64,000 nt of DNA from Streptomyces phaeofaciens (lineage in GTDB: Bacteria > Actinomycetota > Actinomycetes > Streptomycetales > Streptomycetaceae), in contig NZ_BMSA01000001.1 of NCBI RefSeq assembly GCF_014648915.1, positions 558,001 through 622,000 on the forward strand, in the 5' to 3' direction. The translations under genes were made by a program, and so were the position numbers. Shown here piece by piece: positions 44,040 through 52,955 of the stretch; the first letter of the stretch is position 1, and the number at the start of each line of letters is the position of its first letter. The notes under the pieces are model-generated. The model was not told the origin of the DNA, searched no databases, and saw only the letters and a list, made by a program, of their open reading frames with translations.

Positions 44040-45431
44040 ATGGATCTCGATCGATGGCTGGGAGAGGCGACCCGGGCGGTCCAGGAGTGGTCCGCCGGCT
44101 TCGGCCCCTACCAGCCGCACGCCGCCCTCGACGTCAGCGACGAGACGTTCGCCCCCGTGTTCGCCGAGTTCACCGACCGGCTGCGGGACAACTACCCCTT
44201 CTTCCATCCCCGTTACGCGGGCCAGATGCTCAAGCCGCCGCACCCGGCCGCCGTCGTCGGCTACCTCACCGCCATGCTGATCAACCCGAACAACCACGCC
44301 CTGGACGGCGGCCCGGCCACCGCCCGCATGGAGCGCGAGGCCGTGGCGCGACTGGCGGAGATGTTCGGGTTCGACACCCACCTGGGCCACCTCACCACCA
44401 GTGGCACCATCGCCAACCTGGAAGCACTCTTCGTCGCCCGCGAGAGCCACCCCGGCCAGGGCGTCGCCTACAGCGCCGAGGCCCACTACACCCACGGGCG
44501 CATGTGCGGCGTGCTCGACATGGACGGCCACCCCGTCGCCACCGACGACACGGGCCGTATGGACCTCCTGGCGCTGGAGGAGGTGCTGCGCACCGGCCGG
44601 GTCGGAACGGTCGTCCTCACCACCGGGACCACCGGTCTGGGGGCGATCGACCCCGTGCACCAGGCCCTGCCGCTGTGCCGGCGTTACGGCGCCCGGGTCC
44701 ATGTCGACGCCGCGTACGGCGGCTTCTTCACCCTGCTGGCCGGCGCCGACGGGCCGGAGGGCCTCGCGCCGGAGCCCTGGCGGGCCGTCGCGGAGTGCGA
44801 CTCGGTGGTGATCGACCCGCACAAGCACGGCCTCCAGCCCTACGGCTGCGGCGCGGTCCTCTTCCGCGACCCCGAGGTGGGGCGCTTCTATCTGCACGAC
44901 TCCCCGTACACGTACTTCACCTCCACCGAGCTGCACCTCGGCGAGATCAGCCTGGAATGCTCCCGGGCCGGTGCCTCGGCCGCCGCGCTCTGGCTCACCT
45001 TCCAGTTGCTGCCGCCCACCCCGCAGGGCCTCGGACGCGTCCTCGCCGCAGGCCGTCGCGCGGCCCTGCGCTGGTCCGAACTCATCGACTCCTGCGATCT
45101 TCTGACGCTGTATCAGCAGCCGGAACTCGACATCGTCAGCTACTTCCCGGCCGTCGAACCGGCCACCCTCTCCGCGATCGACCACGCCAGTGCCGGCATC
45201 CTCGACGACGGCATGACGGCCCGTGACCCCCTCTTCCTCAGCACCCTCCGCGCCTCCGCCGACGCCTTCGCCCGCCGCCATCCCAAGGTCGACGGCGACG
45301 CCGACGGCGCCCGCGTCCTGCGCAGCGTGCTGATGAAGCCCGAGAGCGAACACCACGTCGAGCGGGTGCACGACACCGTGGAGGCACTCGTCCGGCACCG
45401 GGCGGGCCGCGCCGGCCGGAACCGCGGCTGA
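44040..45431 (+). CDS. Group II pyridoxal-phosphate-dependent decarboxylase
   Basis: A 463-residue PLP enzyme of the aspartate/glutamate/aromatic amino acid decarboxylase fold: GHLTTSGTIANLEAL for phosphate binding, HVDAAYGGFF with the PLP Asp, and the internal aldimine Lys in SVVIDPHKHGLQPYGCGAVLF. Decarboxylates an amino acid to an amine, substrate not readable; the family also includes sulfinoalanine- and tyrosine-type enzymes. The ATG at 44040 follows AGGAGGAGAGCAGGT. Divergent from marR, which probably controls it. Confidence 0.92.
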   Translation: MDLDRWLGEATRAVQEWSAGFGPYQPHAALDVSDETFAPVFAEFTDRLRDNYPFFHPRYAGQMLKPPHPAAVVGYLTAMLINPNNHALDGGPATARMEREAVARLAEMFGFDTHLGHLTTSGTIANLEALFVARESHPGQGVAYSAEAHYTHGRMCGVLDMDGHPVATDDTGRMDLLALEEVLRTGRVGTVVLTTGTTGLGAIDPVHQALPLCRRYGARVHVDAAYGGFFTLLAGADGPEGLAPEPWRAVAECDSVVIDPHKHGLQPYGCGAVLFRDPEVGRFYLHDSPYTYFTSTELHLGEISLECSRAGASAAALWLTFQLLPPTPQGLGRVLAAGRRAALRWSELIDSCDLLTLYQQPELDIVSYFPAVEPATLSAIDHASAGILDDGMTARDPLFLSTLRASADAFARRHPKVDGDADGARVLRSVLMKPESEHHVERVHDTVEALVRHRAGRAGRNRG

Positions 45432-45481
45432 CACCCTCGCGGCACTCCCGCGGCCCGCACCCCGGGCGGGACACTGTCACG

Positions 45482-46015
45482 ATGCGGGCGGAAGAACGTG
45501 CGAGCGGTACGGAGCGGCTGACCGCGATCGAGAAGCGCGTGGCCCGCGCCGACGCCGCCCTGCGGCCCCTGGCCGCGCGGCGCGTGGACATCGGCGATCC
45601 CGACCGGGTGGAGAAGGCGTCGCAGCGGCCGGATCCGCTGGACGAGGCCGAGATCCGGGCGGAGGCCGAGTCGGCGCTGTGGGCGCTGCTGGCCCTCTAC
45701 GCCGACGGCGACGACCCGGTGCGCGCCTCCGTACGGGACCTGTTCGCCCGTCACACCGCGTTCCGCTGGGCCGCGCATCCGCCCCGCAACCGTACGGCCG
45801 ACGGTTTCCGGTGGCGTCTGCTGCACCTGTCGGCAGTGGACCAGGGATCCGACCCGCGCGACGAACTGCTGACGCTGCGGGCCCTGTGCGAGGAGGCGCG
45901 CGACGCGGGCGTCGACATCCGGCCGGCCCTGCGGGAGGTGGCCGAACTGTCCGGCCGCGAGGACAGGTTCGGCATGGGCTCCCTGCGGGACATCCTGCTC
46001 GGCACGGCCGGCTGA
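45482..46015 (+). CDS. Protein of unknown function
   Basis: A 177-residue soluble, mostly helical, charged protein; not recognised. It contains LWALLALYADGDDPVRASVRDLFARHTAFRWAAHPP and a second helical stretch DPRDELLTLRALCEEARDAGVDIRPALREVAEL, reminiscent of repeats of a small helical scaffold. It is 50 bp after the decarboxylase and ends at a strong hairpin, so it may be the last gene of that transcript. Confidence 0.7.
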   Translation: MRAEERASGTERLTAIEKRVARADAALRPLAARRVDIGDPDRVEKASQRPDPLDEAEIRAEAESALWALLALYADGDDPVRASVRDLFARHTAFRWAAHPPRNRTADGFRWRLLHLSAVDQGSDPRDELLTLRALCEEARDAGVDIRPALREVAELSGREDRFGMGSLRDILLGTAG

Positions 46016-46022
46016 CGTCGCA

Positions 46023-46052
46023 CGGCGGCGCCCGGTGCGCCGGGCGCCGCCG
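46023..46052. terminator. Bidirectional hairpin terminator
   Basis: Perfect 13-bp stem CGGCGGCGCCCGG / CCGGGCGCCGCCG with a TGCG loop, between the convergent unknown gene and the haem-degrading enzyme gene. Confidence 0.88.
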
Positions 46053-46062
46053 GCGGGACGGG

Positions 46063-46386
46063 CTACTCGCCCTTCGGCGCCGCCTGCTGGACGACCTCGA
46101 AGGACCACAGGGTGGAGGCCGAGGCCGCGGGCTGGGGCCGCTCGCCCTCCGTGCCGCCCCGGTGCGCCGCCTTCATCGGGCCTTCGAGCCAGGCCTGGAA
46201 CGACGCCTCGTCACGCCAGCGCGTGTAGACGAGGTAGGTGTCGGTGCCCTCGACCGGGCGCAGGAGCTCGAACCACTCGAAGCCGTCCGAGTTCTCGACG
46301 GCGTGGGCTCGCGCGGCGAACCGCTTCTCGAGGGTCTCCCGCTGCTCCGTCGGGACGGTCAGTACGTTGATCTTGACTACGCTCAT
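46063..46386 (-). CDS. mhuD: Haem-degrading monooxygenase, MhuD/IsdG type
   Basis: A 107-residue ferredoxin-like monooxygenase. It resembles Mycobacterium tuberculosis MhuD along its length: VVKIN start, EKRFAARAHAVENSDGF, LLRPV, and the haem-site residues N7, W66 and H75 fall at the same numbers as in MhuD. Such enzymes open haem and release iron (mycobilin in MhuD). ATG at 46386 follows GGATGGGGGC. It belongs with the iron theme of the window, although no iron box was seen nearby. Confidence 0.88.
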   Translation of the reverse strand: MSVVKINVLTVPTEQRETLEKRFAARAHAVENSDGFEWFELLRPVEGTDTYLVYTRWRDEASFQAWLEGPMKAAHRGGTEGERPQPAASASTLWSFEVVQQAAPKGE

Positions 46387-46599
46387 GCCCCCATCCTGCC
46401 CGCACCGAGGGCCGCGGCGGTGCACCACCCCCACCGAGCGCGCGAGGGAGGGGGCTGGGCGAAGGCGGGCGGTGGGGCGGGCGTCGGCCGTACACCACTC
46501 CGACCTCCCCAGTTCATGCGATCATCGCAACTTGCACAACACCCCCACATCTCGCCTACGCTCACCCCGCACACCACCGCACCACACAGGGGGGCAGGC

Positions 46600-47292
46600 A
46601 TGGCCAACTGGAAGGTCATCGGCGGAATCGCCGCAGGCGTCTTCATTCTCGGCGGCATCGGTTCGGCCATGGAGGACAAGGACTCCACCACGAGCAACGA
46701 CGCCGGTACGGCAGCCACGAGCGCCGCCACACCCACTGCCACGGTCGGCGCGACCGCGTCCGCGAGCCCCGACGACAAGGCCGCGGGCCCGAGCACCAAG
46801 GCCGACGTCGAGAAGAAGGCCGTCCCGGAGTTCGTCGGCATGGGCCTCCAGTCCGCTCAGGACGCCGCCCAGGAAGCCGGCTTCTACGGCCTTGCCTCCC
46901 ACGACTCGCTCGGCCGCGGCCGTATGCAGGCCTTCGACCGTAACTGGAAGGTCTGCTCGCAGAGCGTCGCCGCCGGCAGGACCGTGTCGACGGACACCGA
47001 ACTCGACTTCGGCGCGGTCAAGCTCGACGAGACGTGCCCCGCGAAGGACCGGACCGCCCCCACGGCCGCCGGCGGGAAGATGCCCGACTTCAAGGGCCAG
47101 TCCGTGAAGGCCGCCCGCGCGGCTCTCGACTCCGGCACCTCGATCACCGTGGCCGACGCCTCCGCCGACGACCGGTTCGTCCTCATCGAGTCGAACTGGA
47201 AGGTCTGCACCCAGACCCCGAAGGCCGGCACCGGGCTGAACGGGCAGCCGGTGGAGTTCGGTGCGGTGAAGTTCGGCGAGCCCTGCCCCTGA
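46600..47292 (+). CDS. Membrane-anchored protein with two PASTA-like domains
   Basis: A 230-residue protein with an N-terminal hydrophobic anchor (MANWKVIGGIAAGVFILGGIGSAM), an Ala/Thr linker, and two PASTA-type modules (VPEFVGMGLQSAQDAAQEAGFYG...NWKVCSQSVAAGRTV and MPDFKGQSVKAARAALDSG...NWKVCTQTPKAGTGL), each with a paired Cys pattern. PASTA domains bind muropeptide-like ligands outside the cell; this protein has no kinase. ATG at 46600 follows AGGGGGGCAGGC. Ends at a strong terminator. Confidence 0.85.
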   Translation: MANWKVIGGIAAGVFILGGIGSAMEDKDSTTSNDAGTAATSAATPTATVGATASASPDDKAAGPSTKADVEKKAVPEFVGMGLQSAQDAAQEAGFYGLASHDSLGRGRMQAFDRNWKVCSQSVAAGRTVSTDTELDFGAVKLDETCPAKDRTAPTAAGGKMPDFKGQSVKAARAALDSGTSITVADASADDRFVLIESNWKVCTQTPKAGTGLNGQPVEFGAVKFGEPCP

Positions 47293-47309
47293 CCGTGCGC
47301 GGGCCGGCG

Positions 47310-47349
47310 GCCACCGGGCCGGAGCGCGGGAACTCCCCGGCCCGGTGGC
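47310..47349. terminator. Bidirectional hairpin terminator
   Basis: Perfect 13-bp stem GCCACCGGGCCGG / CCGGCCCGGTGGC with a 14-nt loop, between the convergent PASTA and metE genes. Confidence 0.85.
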
Positions 47350-47355
47350 GTACCG

Positions 47356-49674
47356 TCAGGACCCGGTCAGCTCGGCGCGCACGGTGCGGGCCGCCGTGAC
47401 CAGGTTCTCCAGGGCGGCGCGGGTCTCCGGCCAGCCGCGGGTCTTCAGACCGCAGTCGGGGTTGACCCACAGGCGTTCGGCGGGGATGGCCCGCAGACCG
47501 GTGCGCAGCAGCTCGGCCGCCTCCTCGGCGCTCGGTACCCGAGGGGAGTGGATGTCGTACACGCCGGGCCCCGCCTCGCGCGGATAGCCGTGGGCGGCGA
47601 GTTCACGGGCGACCTGCATATGGGAGCGGGCGGCCTCCAGACTGATGACGTCGGCGTCGAGGTCGTCGATGGCCCGGACGATGTCGCCGAACTCGGCGTA
47701 GCACATATGGGTGTGGATCTGGGTGTCGGGCCGCACGCCGCTGGTGGTGAGCCGGAACGCCTCCGTGGCCCACGCCAGGTACGCGGCGTGGTCGGCGGCC
47801 CGCAGGGGGAGCGTCTCGCGTAGCGCGGGTTCGTCCACCTGGATCACCGACGTCCCGGCCGCCTCCAGGTCGTCGACCTCGTCGCGCAGCGCCAGGGCGA
47901 CCTGGCGGGCCGTGTCGCCGAGCGGCTGGTCGTCCCGGACGAACGACCAGGCGAGCATGGTGACCGGACCGGTGAGCATGCCCTTGACCGGGCGTGAGGT
48001 GAGCGACTGGGCGTACGTGGTCCAGCGCACGGTCATCGGCTCGGGGCGGGAGATGTCGCCGGCCAGGATCGGCGGACGGACGTACCGGGTGCCGTAGGAC
48101 TGCACCCAGCCGTGCTGGGTGGCCAGAAAGCCGGTGAGCTGTTCGGCGAAGTACTGGACCATGTCGTTGCGCTCGGCCTCACCGTGCACCAGGACGTCCA
48201 GGCCGGCCTTCTCCTGGAAGGCGAGCACCTCCCGGATCTCCGCCCTGACACGCTCCTCGTAGCCCGCCGTGCCGATGCGGCCCGCCCGCAGGTCGGCCCG
48301 TACGGTGCGCAGTTCGGCGGTCTGCGGGAACGAGCCGATGGTCGTCGTGGGCAGCAGCGGCAGCCCGAGGTGGGCCCGCTGGGCCGTGGCCCGTTCGGCG
48401 TACGGCTGGGCGCGGCGCGCGTGGGCTCCGGTCACCGTGCCGGTGCGGGCGCGGACGGCCGGGTCGTGGGTGATCGGGGAGTTCGCGCGGGAGGCCAGGT
48501 CGGCCCGGTTCGCGGCCAGTTCCGCGGTGATGGCGCCGGTGCCACGGGTCAGGCCCTTGGCGAGGGTCACGATCTCGGCGGTCTTCTGCCGGGCGAACGC
48601 GAGCCAGCGCAGGATCTGCGGGTCGACGTCCCGCTCCGCGCCCGAGTCGAGCGGCACATGGAGCAGGGAGCAGGAGGCGGCCACGTCCACCCGGCCCGCC
48701 AGGCCCAGGAGCGTGCCGAGCGTGGTGAGCGACGCCGACAGGTCGTTGACCCAGATGTTGCGGCCGTCGACGACGCCGGCGACCAGGCGCCGGCCGGGCA
48801 GTCCGCCGACGGCGGCGAGCGCGTCCAGGTTCGCGGCGGCACGCCCGGTGAAGTCCAGCGCGAGGCCGTCGACCGGGGCCTTCGCCAGGACGGGCAGAGC
48901 GTCGCCCAGCCGGTCGAAGTAGGAGGCGACGAGCAGCTTCGGCCGGTCGGTGAGCGCGCCGAGGTCGCGGTAGGCGCGGGCGGCGGCGCCGAGTTCGGCC
49001 GGGGTGCGGTCCTGGACGAGGGCGGGCTCGTCGAGCTGCACCCACACGGCGCCGGCCGCGCGCAGGTCGGCGAGGACCTCGGCGTACACCGGCAGCAGCC
49101 GGTCGAGGAGGGTGAGCGGGTCGAAGTCGGCGGGCACGCCGGGCGCGGGCTTGGCCAGCAGCAGATAGGTGACGGGGCCGACCAGGACGGGACGGCCCGT
49201 CAGACCGAGGGCGAGCGTCTCCTCGAACTCGGCGATCTGCTTGGCGGAGTCGGCCGTGAACACCGTGTCCGGACCCAGCTCCGGCACCAGATAGTGGTAG
49301 TTGGTGTCGAACCACTTGGTCATCTCCAGCGGCGCGACGTCCCTTGTGCCGCGCGCCATGGCGAAGTAGCCGTCGAGCGCGTCGGCGGCCACCGCGTCCC
49401 GGTGACGGGCGGGGATCGCGCCCACCATGACGGTGGTGTCCAGGACGTGGTCGTAGTACGAGAAGTCGCCCGTCGGGACCTCGTCGACGCCGGCCCCGGC
49501 CAGCTGCCGCCAGTGGGTGCGGCGCAGTTCGGCGGCGGTGGTGTGCAGGGCGTCGGCGGTGACGCGGCCCGACCAGTAGCCCTCGATCGCCTTCTTCAGT
49601 TCCCGGTGCTGTCCCTGGCGGGGGTAGCCGTACACGGTGGCCCGTGCTGCCGCGGCTGCGGGCTTGGTGGTCAC
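47356..49674 (-). CDS. metE: Cobalamin-independent methionine synthase
   Basis: A 772-residue double-barrel enzyme, 5-methyltetrahydropteroyltriglutamate-homocysteine methyltransferase. N-terminal barrel starts YGYPRQGQHRELKKAIEGYWSG. The catalytic barrel has TTTIGSFPQT, VHGEAERNDMVQYFAEQLTGF, and zinc ligands HTHMCYAEFGD and WVNPDCGLKTRGW. Makes methionine without B12. GTG start at 49674 with GAAGGAGATCTCC upstream. It is preceded by a cobalamin riboswitch, so B12 should shut it off in favour of the B12-dependent enzyme elsewhere. Confidence 0.96.
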   Translation of the reverse strand: MTTKPAAAAARATVYGYPRQGQHRELKKAIEGYWSGRVTADALHTTAAELRRTHWRQLAGAGVDEVPTGDFSYYDHVLDTTVMVGAIPARHRDAVAADALDGYFAMARGTRDVAPLEMTKWFDTNYHYLVPELGPDTVFTADSAKQIAEFEETLALGLTGRPVLVGPVTYLLLAKPAPGVPADFDPLTLLDRLLPVYAEVLADLRAAGAVWVQLDEPALVQDRTPAELGAAARAYRDLGALTDRPKLLVASYFDRLGDALPVLAKAPVDGLALDFTGRAAANLDALAAVGGLPGRRLVAGVVDGRNIWVNDLSASLTTLGTLLGLAGRVDVAASCSLLHVPLDSGAERDVDPQILRWLAFARQKTAEIVTLAKGLTRGTGAITAELAANRADLASRANSPITHDPAVRARTGTVTGAHARRAQPYAERATAQRAHLGLPLLPTTTIGSFPQTAELRTVRADLRAGRIGTAGYEERVRAEIREVLAFQEKAGLDVLVHGEAERNDMVQYFAEQLTGFLATQHGWVQSYGTRYVRPPILAGDISRPEPMTVRWTTYAQSLTSRPVKGMLTGPVTMLAWSFVRDDQPLGDTARQVALALRDEVDDLEAAGTSVIQVDEPALRETLPLRAADHAAYLAWATEAFRLTTSGVRPDTQIHTHMCYAEFGDIVRAIDDLDADVISLEAARSHMQVARELAAHGYPREAGPGVYDIHSPRVPSAEEAAELLRTGLRAIPAERLWVNPDCGLKTRGWPETRAALENLVTAARTVRAELTGS

Positions 49675-49839
49675 GGAGATCTCCTTCGCGAGATGAATCC
49701 CTGAGATCCCGGTGACGGGACGGGGGCGCGAAGGGGGGACGCACCGTACGGCAGCGGCCCGCGGCCGTCCGTTCGGTGTGTGCGCCGACCCGCCCTCGAG
49801 GTCACCGGAATGTCCGCGCGCGAGTGGTTCACGCACGGG

Positions 49840-50045
49840 CAGATGGCAGGTCTTCGGACTCGCGGGCACGTCCTCACCGAGGAGGACACCTACTGGCCGT
49901 CGCTTCCCGGACCTCGCGGTCCAGTGCGTATGACGGCGGTCGTTCCCGCTCACCGCTGCGGGGCAGTCCCGGATTCCCACCGGGTTCCCTCTTGCGACGC
50001 TCCCGCCTGGCGGACGGGGCGAACCAGCTGCACGGGCCAGCCTAA
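49840..50045 (-). promoter_or_regulatory. Cobalamin riboswitch in the metE leader
   Basis: On the minus strand the conserved core elements are present in order: GGTGGGAATCC (about 49971-49981), GACTGCCCCGCAGCGGT (about 49951-49967), the B12-box-like CCAGTAGG region and, at the 3' end, GAGTCCGAAGACCTGCC (about 49846-49862). It lies 165 bp upstream of metE. The remainder of the 551-bp gap (50046-50225) should hold the metE promoter and the divergent beta-lactamase promoter; I see no further gene. Confidence 0.9.
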
Positions 50046-50225
50046 GGGGTGGTGTCGCACCGGTGGAACCCCGCCGGTCCGGTGCGGACCGATCACGCCA
50101 CCCGGCCGGCGCCCGTGGCCGGAACCGTCGGGCACGTGACACGGAGGGGGGTGAAGGGAAACTGATCGTCTCCCGGTGACGTCTTGGCCCTCGTAAGAAC
50201 GATCACGACCGTAGGGACGAATGGA

Positions 50226-51173
50226 ATGGACCGGAACAACACGGCCCCGACGACCACGAGCCCGACGACCACGGCACCTCGCCCCGGCCGCCGCGCGGTA
50301 CTGGCCCTCGGCGCCGGAGCGGCCCTCGCCGCCGCCGTGCCCACCTCTGCACACGCCTCGACCACCGGCGGAACGGGGCTCTCCCGGCAGCTCGGCGACC
50401 TGGAGCGGCAGTACGGCGCCCGACTGGGGGTCTTCGCCCACGACACGGCCACCGGACGGAGCGTGGCCCATCGCGCCGACGAGGTCTTCCCGATGTGCTC
50501 GGTGTTCAAGGCCCTGGCGGCGGCGGCCGTCTTAAGGGACCTCGACCGCGACGGCGAGTTCCTCGCCCGGCGGGTTTACTACACCAAGGAGTACGTCACG
50601 GCCGCCGGGTACGCGCCGGTCACCGGCACGGACGAGAACGTGGCGGGCGGCCTGACGGTCGAGGAACTGTGCGCCGCCGCCGTCTCCCAGAGCGACAACG
50701 GGGCGGGCAACCTCCTGCTGCGCGAGCTGGGCGGGCCGACCGCGATCACCCGCTTCTCCCGTTCGCTCGGGGACCGGACGACGCGGCTCGACCGCTGGGA
50801 ACCCGAGCTGAACACGGCGGAACCGTGGCGGGAGACCGACATCACCAGCCCCCGCGCGATCGGGAAGACCTACGCGCGACTCGTCATCGGCGGGGCGCTG
50901 GCCCCCGAGGACCGCGCGCGGCTCACCGGCTGGCTGATCGCCAACACCACCAACACCGCCCGCTTCCGAGCCGGCCTGCCCGGCTGGACGCTCGCCGACA
51001 AGACCGGGGGAGGGGCGGCGTACGGGGTCGCCAACGACGTGGGCGTCGTCTGGCCTCCCGGGCGGCCGCCCGTCGTCCTGGCCGTCCTGTCCACCAAGTA
51101 CGCGCCCGAAGGGCCCACGGACAACCCGCTGGTCGCCCGGGCCGCCGAGCTGGTGGCGGCCGAACTCACCTGA
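50226..51173 (+). CDS. bla: Class A beta-lactamase
   Basis: A 315-residue secreted protein. Twin-arginine-type signal (RPGRRAVLALGAGAALAAA). Active-site motifs: S92-V-F-K95, SDN in SQSDNGAGN, WEPELN (omega loop Glu), and KTG in ADKTGGGAAYG. Hydrolyses beta-lactams outside the cell by an acyl-enzyme route. Codon 103 is TTA (50532-50534), so translation should need bldA tRNA, linking it to late growth. ATG at 50226 follows GTAGGGACG; an in-frame ATG 42 bp earlier has no support. Confidence 0.94.
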   Translation: MDRNNTAPTTTSPTTTAPRPGRRAVLALGAGAALAAAVPTSAHASTTGGTGLSRQLGDLERQYGARLGVFAHDTATGRSVAHRADEVFPMCSVFKALAAAAVLRDLDRDGEFLARRVYYTKEYVTAAGYAPVTGTDENVAGGLTVEELCAAAVSQSDNGAGNLLLRELGGPTAITRFSRSLGDRTTRLDRWEPELNTAEPWRETDITSPRAIGKTYARLVIGGALAPEDRARLTGWLIANTTNTARFRAGLPGWTLADKTGGGAAYGVANDVGVVWPPGRPPVVLAVLSTKYAPEGPTDNPLVARAAELVAAELT

Positions 51174-51186
51174 CGGGATCCCGGTC

Positions 51187-51219
51187 GGGCCGGTCGGTGT
51201 GCGTGAGGGCGACCGGCCC
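51187..51219. terminator. Hairpin terminator between convergent genes
   Basis: Perfect 10-bp stem GGGCCGGTCG / CGACCGGCCC with a 13-nt loop, 13 bp after the beta-lactamase stop and facing the lysA-like gene. Confidence 0.78.
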
Positions 51220-51253
51220 GCCCGCAGGTCTGGCCGCCTGGGTCGGACACGGC

Positions 51254-52591
51254 CTAGAGGCCGACGTCCCGGCCGCGGATGTCCTCCAGGGACTCCCGGC
51301 GGACCAGGAGGCGGGCGAGGCCGTCGCGCACGGCGGCCACGGGCGGACGCCCGACGAGGTTGTACCCGGAGGCCATGGACAGGTGGTACGCGCCGGCCAC
51401 GGGTACGGCGAGCAGGTCGCCGGGGCGTACGTCCTCGGGGAGTTCGACGTCCGCCGCCAGGATGTCGCCCGCCTCGCAGTGCCGGCCCACCACCGTCACC
51501 CGGGCCGGGGCCGCCGTGCTGTGGCGGCCGATCAGCCGAGGCGCGTACCGGACGCCGTACAGGGCCGGGCGCGGGTTGTCGCTCATGCCGCCGTCGACCG
51601 CCAGGAACACCCGGCCGCCCGTGCGTTTCACGGCCAGGACGCGGTACAGGACGACACCCGCCGGGCCCACGATCGCCCGCCCCGGCTCCAGGAGGAGACG
51701 GGGCACCGGGATGCCGGCCGCGGCGCACGCGTCGGAGAGTTCCGCACGGACCCTGCGGGCCAGCGCCGTCAGGTCGAGGGCCCGGTCGCCGGGCCGGTAC
51801 GCGACGCCGTGGCCGCCGCCGAGATCCAGCTCGGGCAGGACCAGACCGTGCTGCTCGTACAGGCGCGCCATGAGGCCGACCATGCGGCGGACGGCGGCGA
51901 GATACGGCCTGACGCCGGTGATCTGCGAGCCCAGATGGCAGTGCAGTCCGGTGAGCTCGAGCTGTGGCTGGTCGAGAAGGCGGGCGATGGCGTGCTGGGC
52001 GTACCCGTCGGCGATGGAGAGGCCGAAGTGCTGGTCTTCCGTTCCGGTGCGGATCTTCTCGTGGCCGCCGGCGCTGATGCCGGGGACCACACGGACCATC
52101 ACCCGCTGGTGGCCGTCCGGTCCGACGGCCGCGGCCAGGCGCGCGATCTCCGACGGGCTGTCGATGACGATCCGTCCGACGCCCAGCCGCAGCGCGGTGT
52201 CCAGATCGCGCGGCGACTTGGCGTTGCCGTGCAGGACGATCCGCTCGGGCGGGAAGCCGGTGGTGACGGCGAGTTCCAGTTCACCGGCCGAGCAGACATC
52301 GAGGCCGAGGCCCTCCTCGGCCGTCCAGCGGGCCATGGCACGGCACAGGAAGGCCTTGGCCGCGTACAGGACTTCCGCGTCGGGGAAGGCGTCGCGGTAG
52401 GTACGGCAGCGGTCGCGGACCTCGGACTCGTCGAGGACGTACACGGGCGTGCCGAAGCGTCCGGCCAGCTCGGCGAGCGGGACACCGCCCACGGAGAGGT
52501 CTCCCGCGCGGGGCTCGGCCGCCGAGGCGGGCCACACCGAGAGGTCGGCGGACGCGGGGCGGGCGGTGGGCTGTTCGTGAACCGCGGTCAT
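51254..52591 (-). CDS. lysA: Diaminopimelate decarboxylase-type PLP enzyme
   Basis: A 445-residue fold-type III decarboxylase: PLP Lys in EVLYAAKAFLCRAM, HLGSQI, LDLGGGHGVAYRPGD, LLLEPGRAIVG, and the active-site Cys segment GRHCEAGD. Converts meso-diaminopimelate to lysine, or a related substrate. It is the second gene after a small SAV_915-like gene with 16 bp between, an unusual location for housekeeping lysA (normally beside hom/thrC in Streptomyces), so it may be a second copy with a special role. ATG at 52591. Confidence 0.85.
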   Translation of the reverse strand: MTAVHEQPTARPASADLSVWPASAAEPRAGDLSVGGVPLAELAGRFGTPVYVLDESEVRDRCRTYRDAFPDAEVLYAAKAFLCRAMARWTAEEGLGLDVCSAGELELAVTTGFPPERIVLHGNAKSPRDLDTALRLGVGRIVIDSPSEIARLAAAVGPDGHQRVMVRVVPGISAGGHEKIRTGTEDQHFGLSIADGYAQHAIARLLDQPQLELTGLHCHLGSQITGVRPYLAAVRRMVGLMARLYEQHGLVLPELDLGGGHGVAYRPGDRALDLTALARRVRAELSDACAAAGIPVPRLLLEPGRAIVGPAGVVLYRVLAVKRTGGRVFLAVDGGMSDNPRPALYGVRYAPRLIGRHSTAAPARVTVVGRHCEAGDILAADVELPEDVRPGDLLAVPVAGAYHLSMASGYNLVGRPPVAAVRDGLARLLVRRESLEDIRGRDVGL

Positions 52592-52607
52592 CGTGTGTCC
52601 ACCCCTC

Positions 52608-52955
52608 TCAGACGGTCCGCAGCGCGGGGACGGGTGCCGGCGCGGGGACCGCGGACCCGACCGGCGCGGGAGCCGGCGCGGTGAGCTGCGGGTCCACCGT
52701 GACGGTGGTGACGCCCAGCGGAGCGGCCAGCGCCCGCAGGGCGGGTTCGGCGAGCCGGATCCACGCCTGGCCGGGGCCGAGCGTGGCCGCCAGCCGCCGC
52801 GCGGACGTGAAGCCGACGGCCGTACGGCCGCCGAGCGGTGTGCGGAAGAGCCGGGCCGTGCACCCGGAAGGACCCGGCCGGACCGGGACGTACAGGGGTC
52901 CGGCCGGGAACCGATCGGCGGGTTCGGGATCGTCGTCGTGGCGGAGTTCTGCCAT
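52608..52955 (-). CDS. Small SseB-like protein (SAV_915 type)
   Basis: A 115-residue soluble protein with FRTPLGGRTAVGFTSARRLAATLGPGQAWIRLAEPALRALAAPLGVTTVTVDPQL, the pattern of the small SseB-like/SAV_915 proteins found in Streptomyces, followed by a Pro/Ala tail. Function unknown. GGGAGGTACCCC precedes the ATG at 52955. It is co-transcribed with the lysA-like gene. Confidence 0.7.
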   Translation of the reverse strand: MAELRHDDDPEPADRFPAGPLYVPVRPGPSGCTARLFRTPLGGRTAVGFTSARRLAATLGPGQAWIRLAEPALRALAAPLGVTTVTVDPQLTAPAPAPVGSAVPAPAPVPALRTV

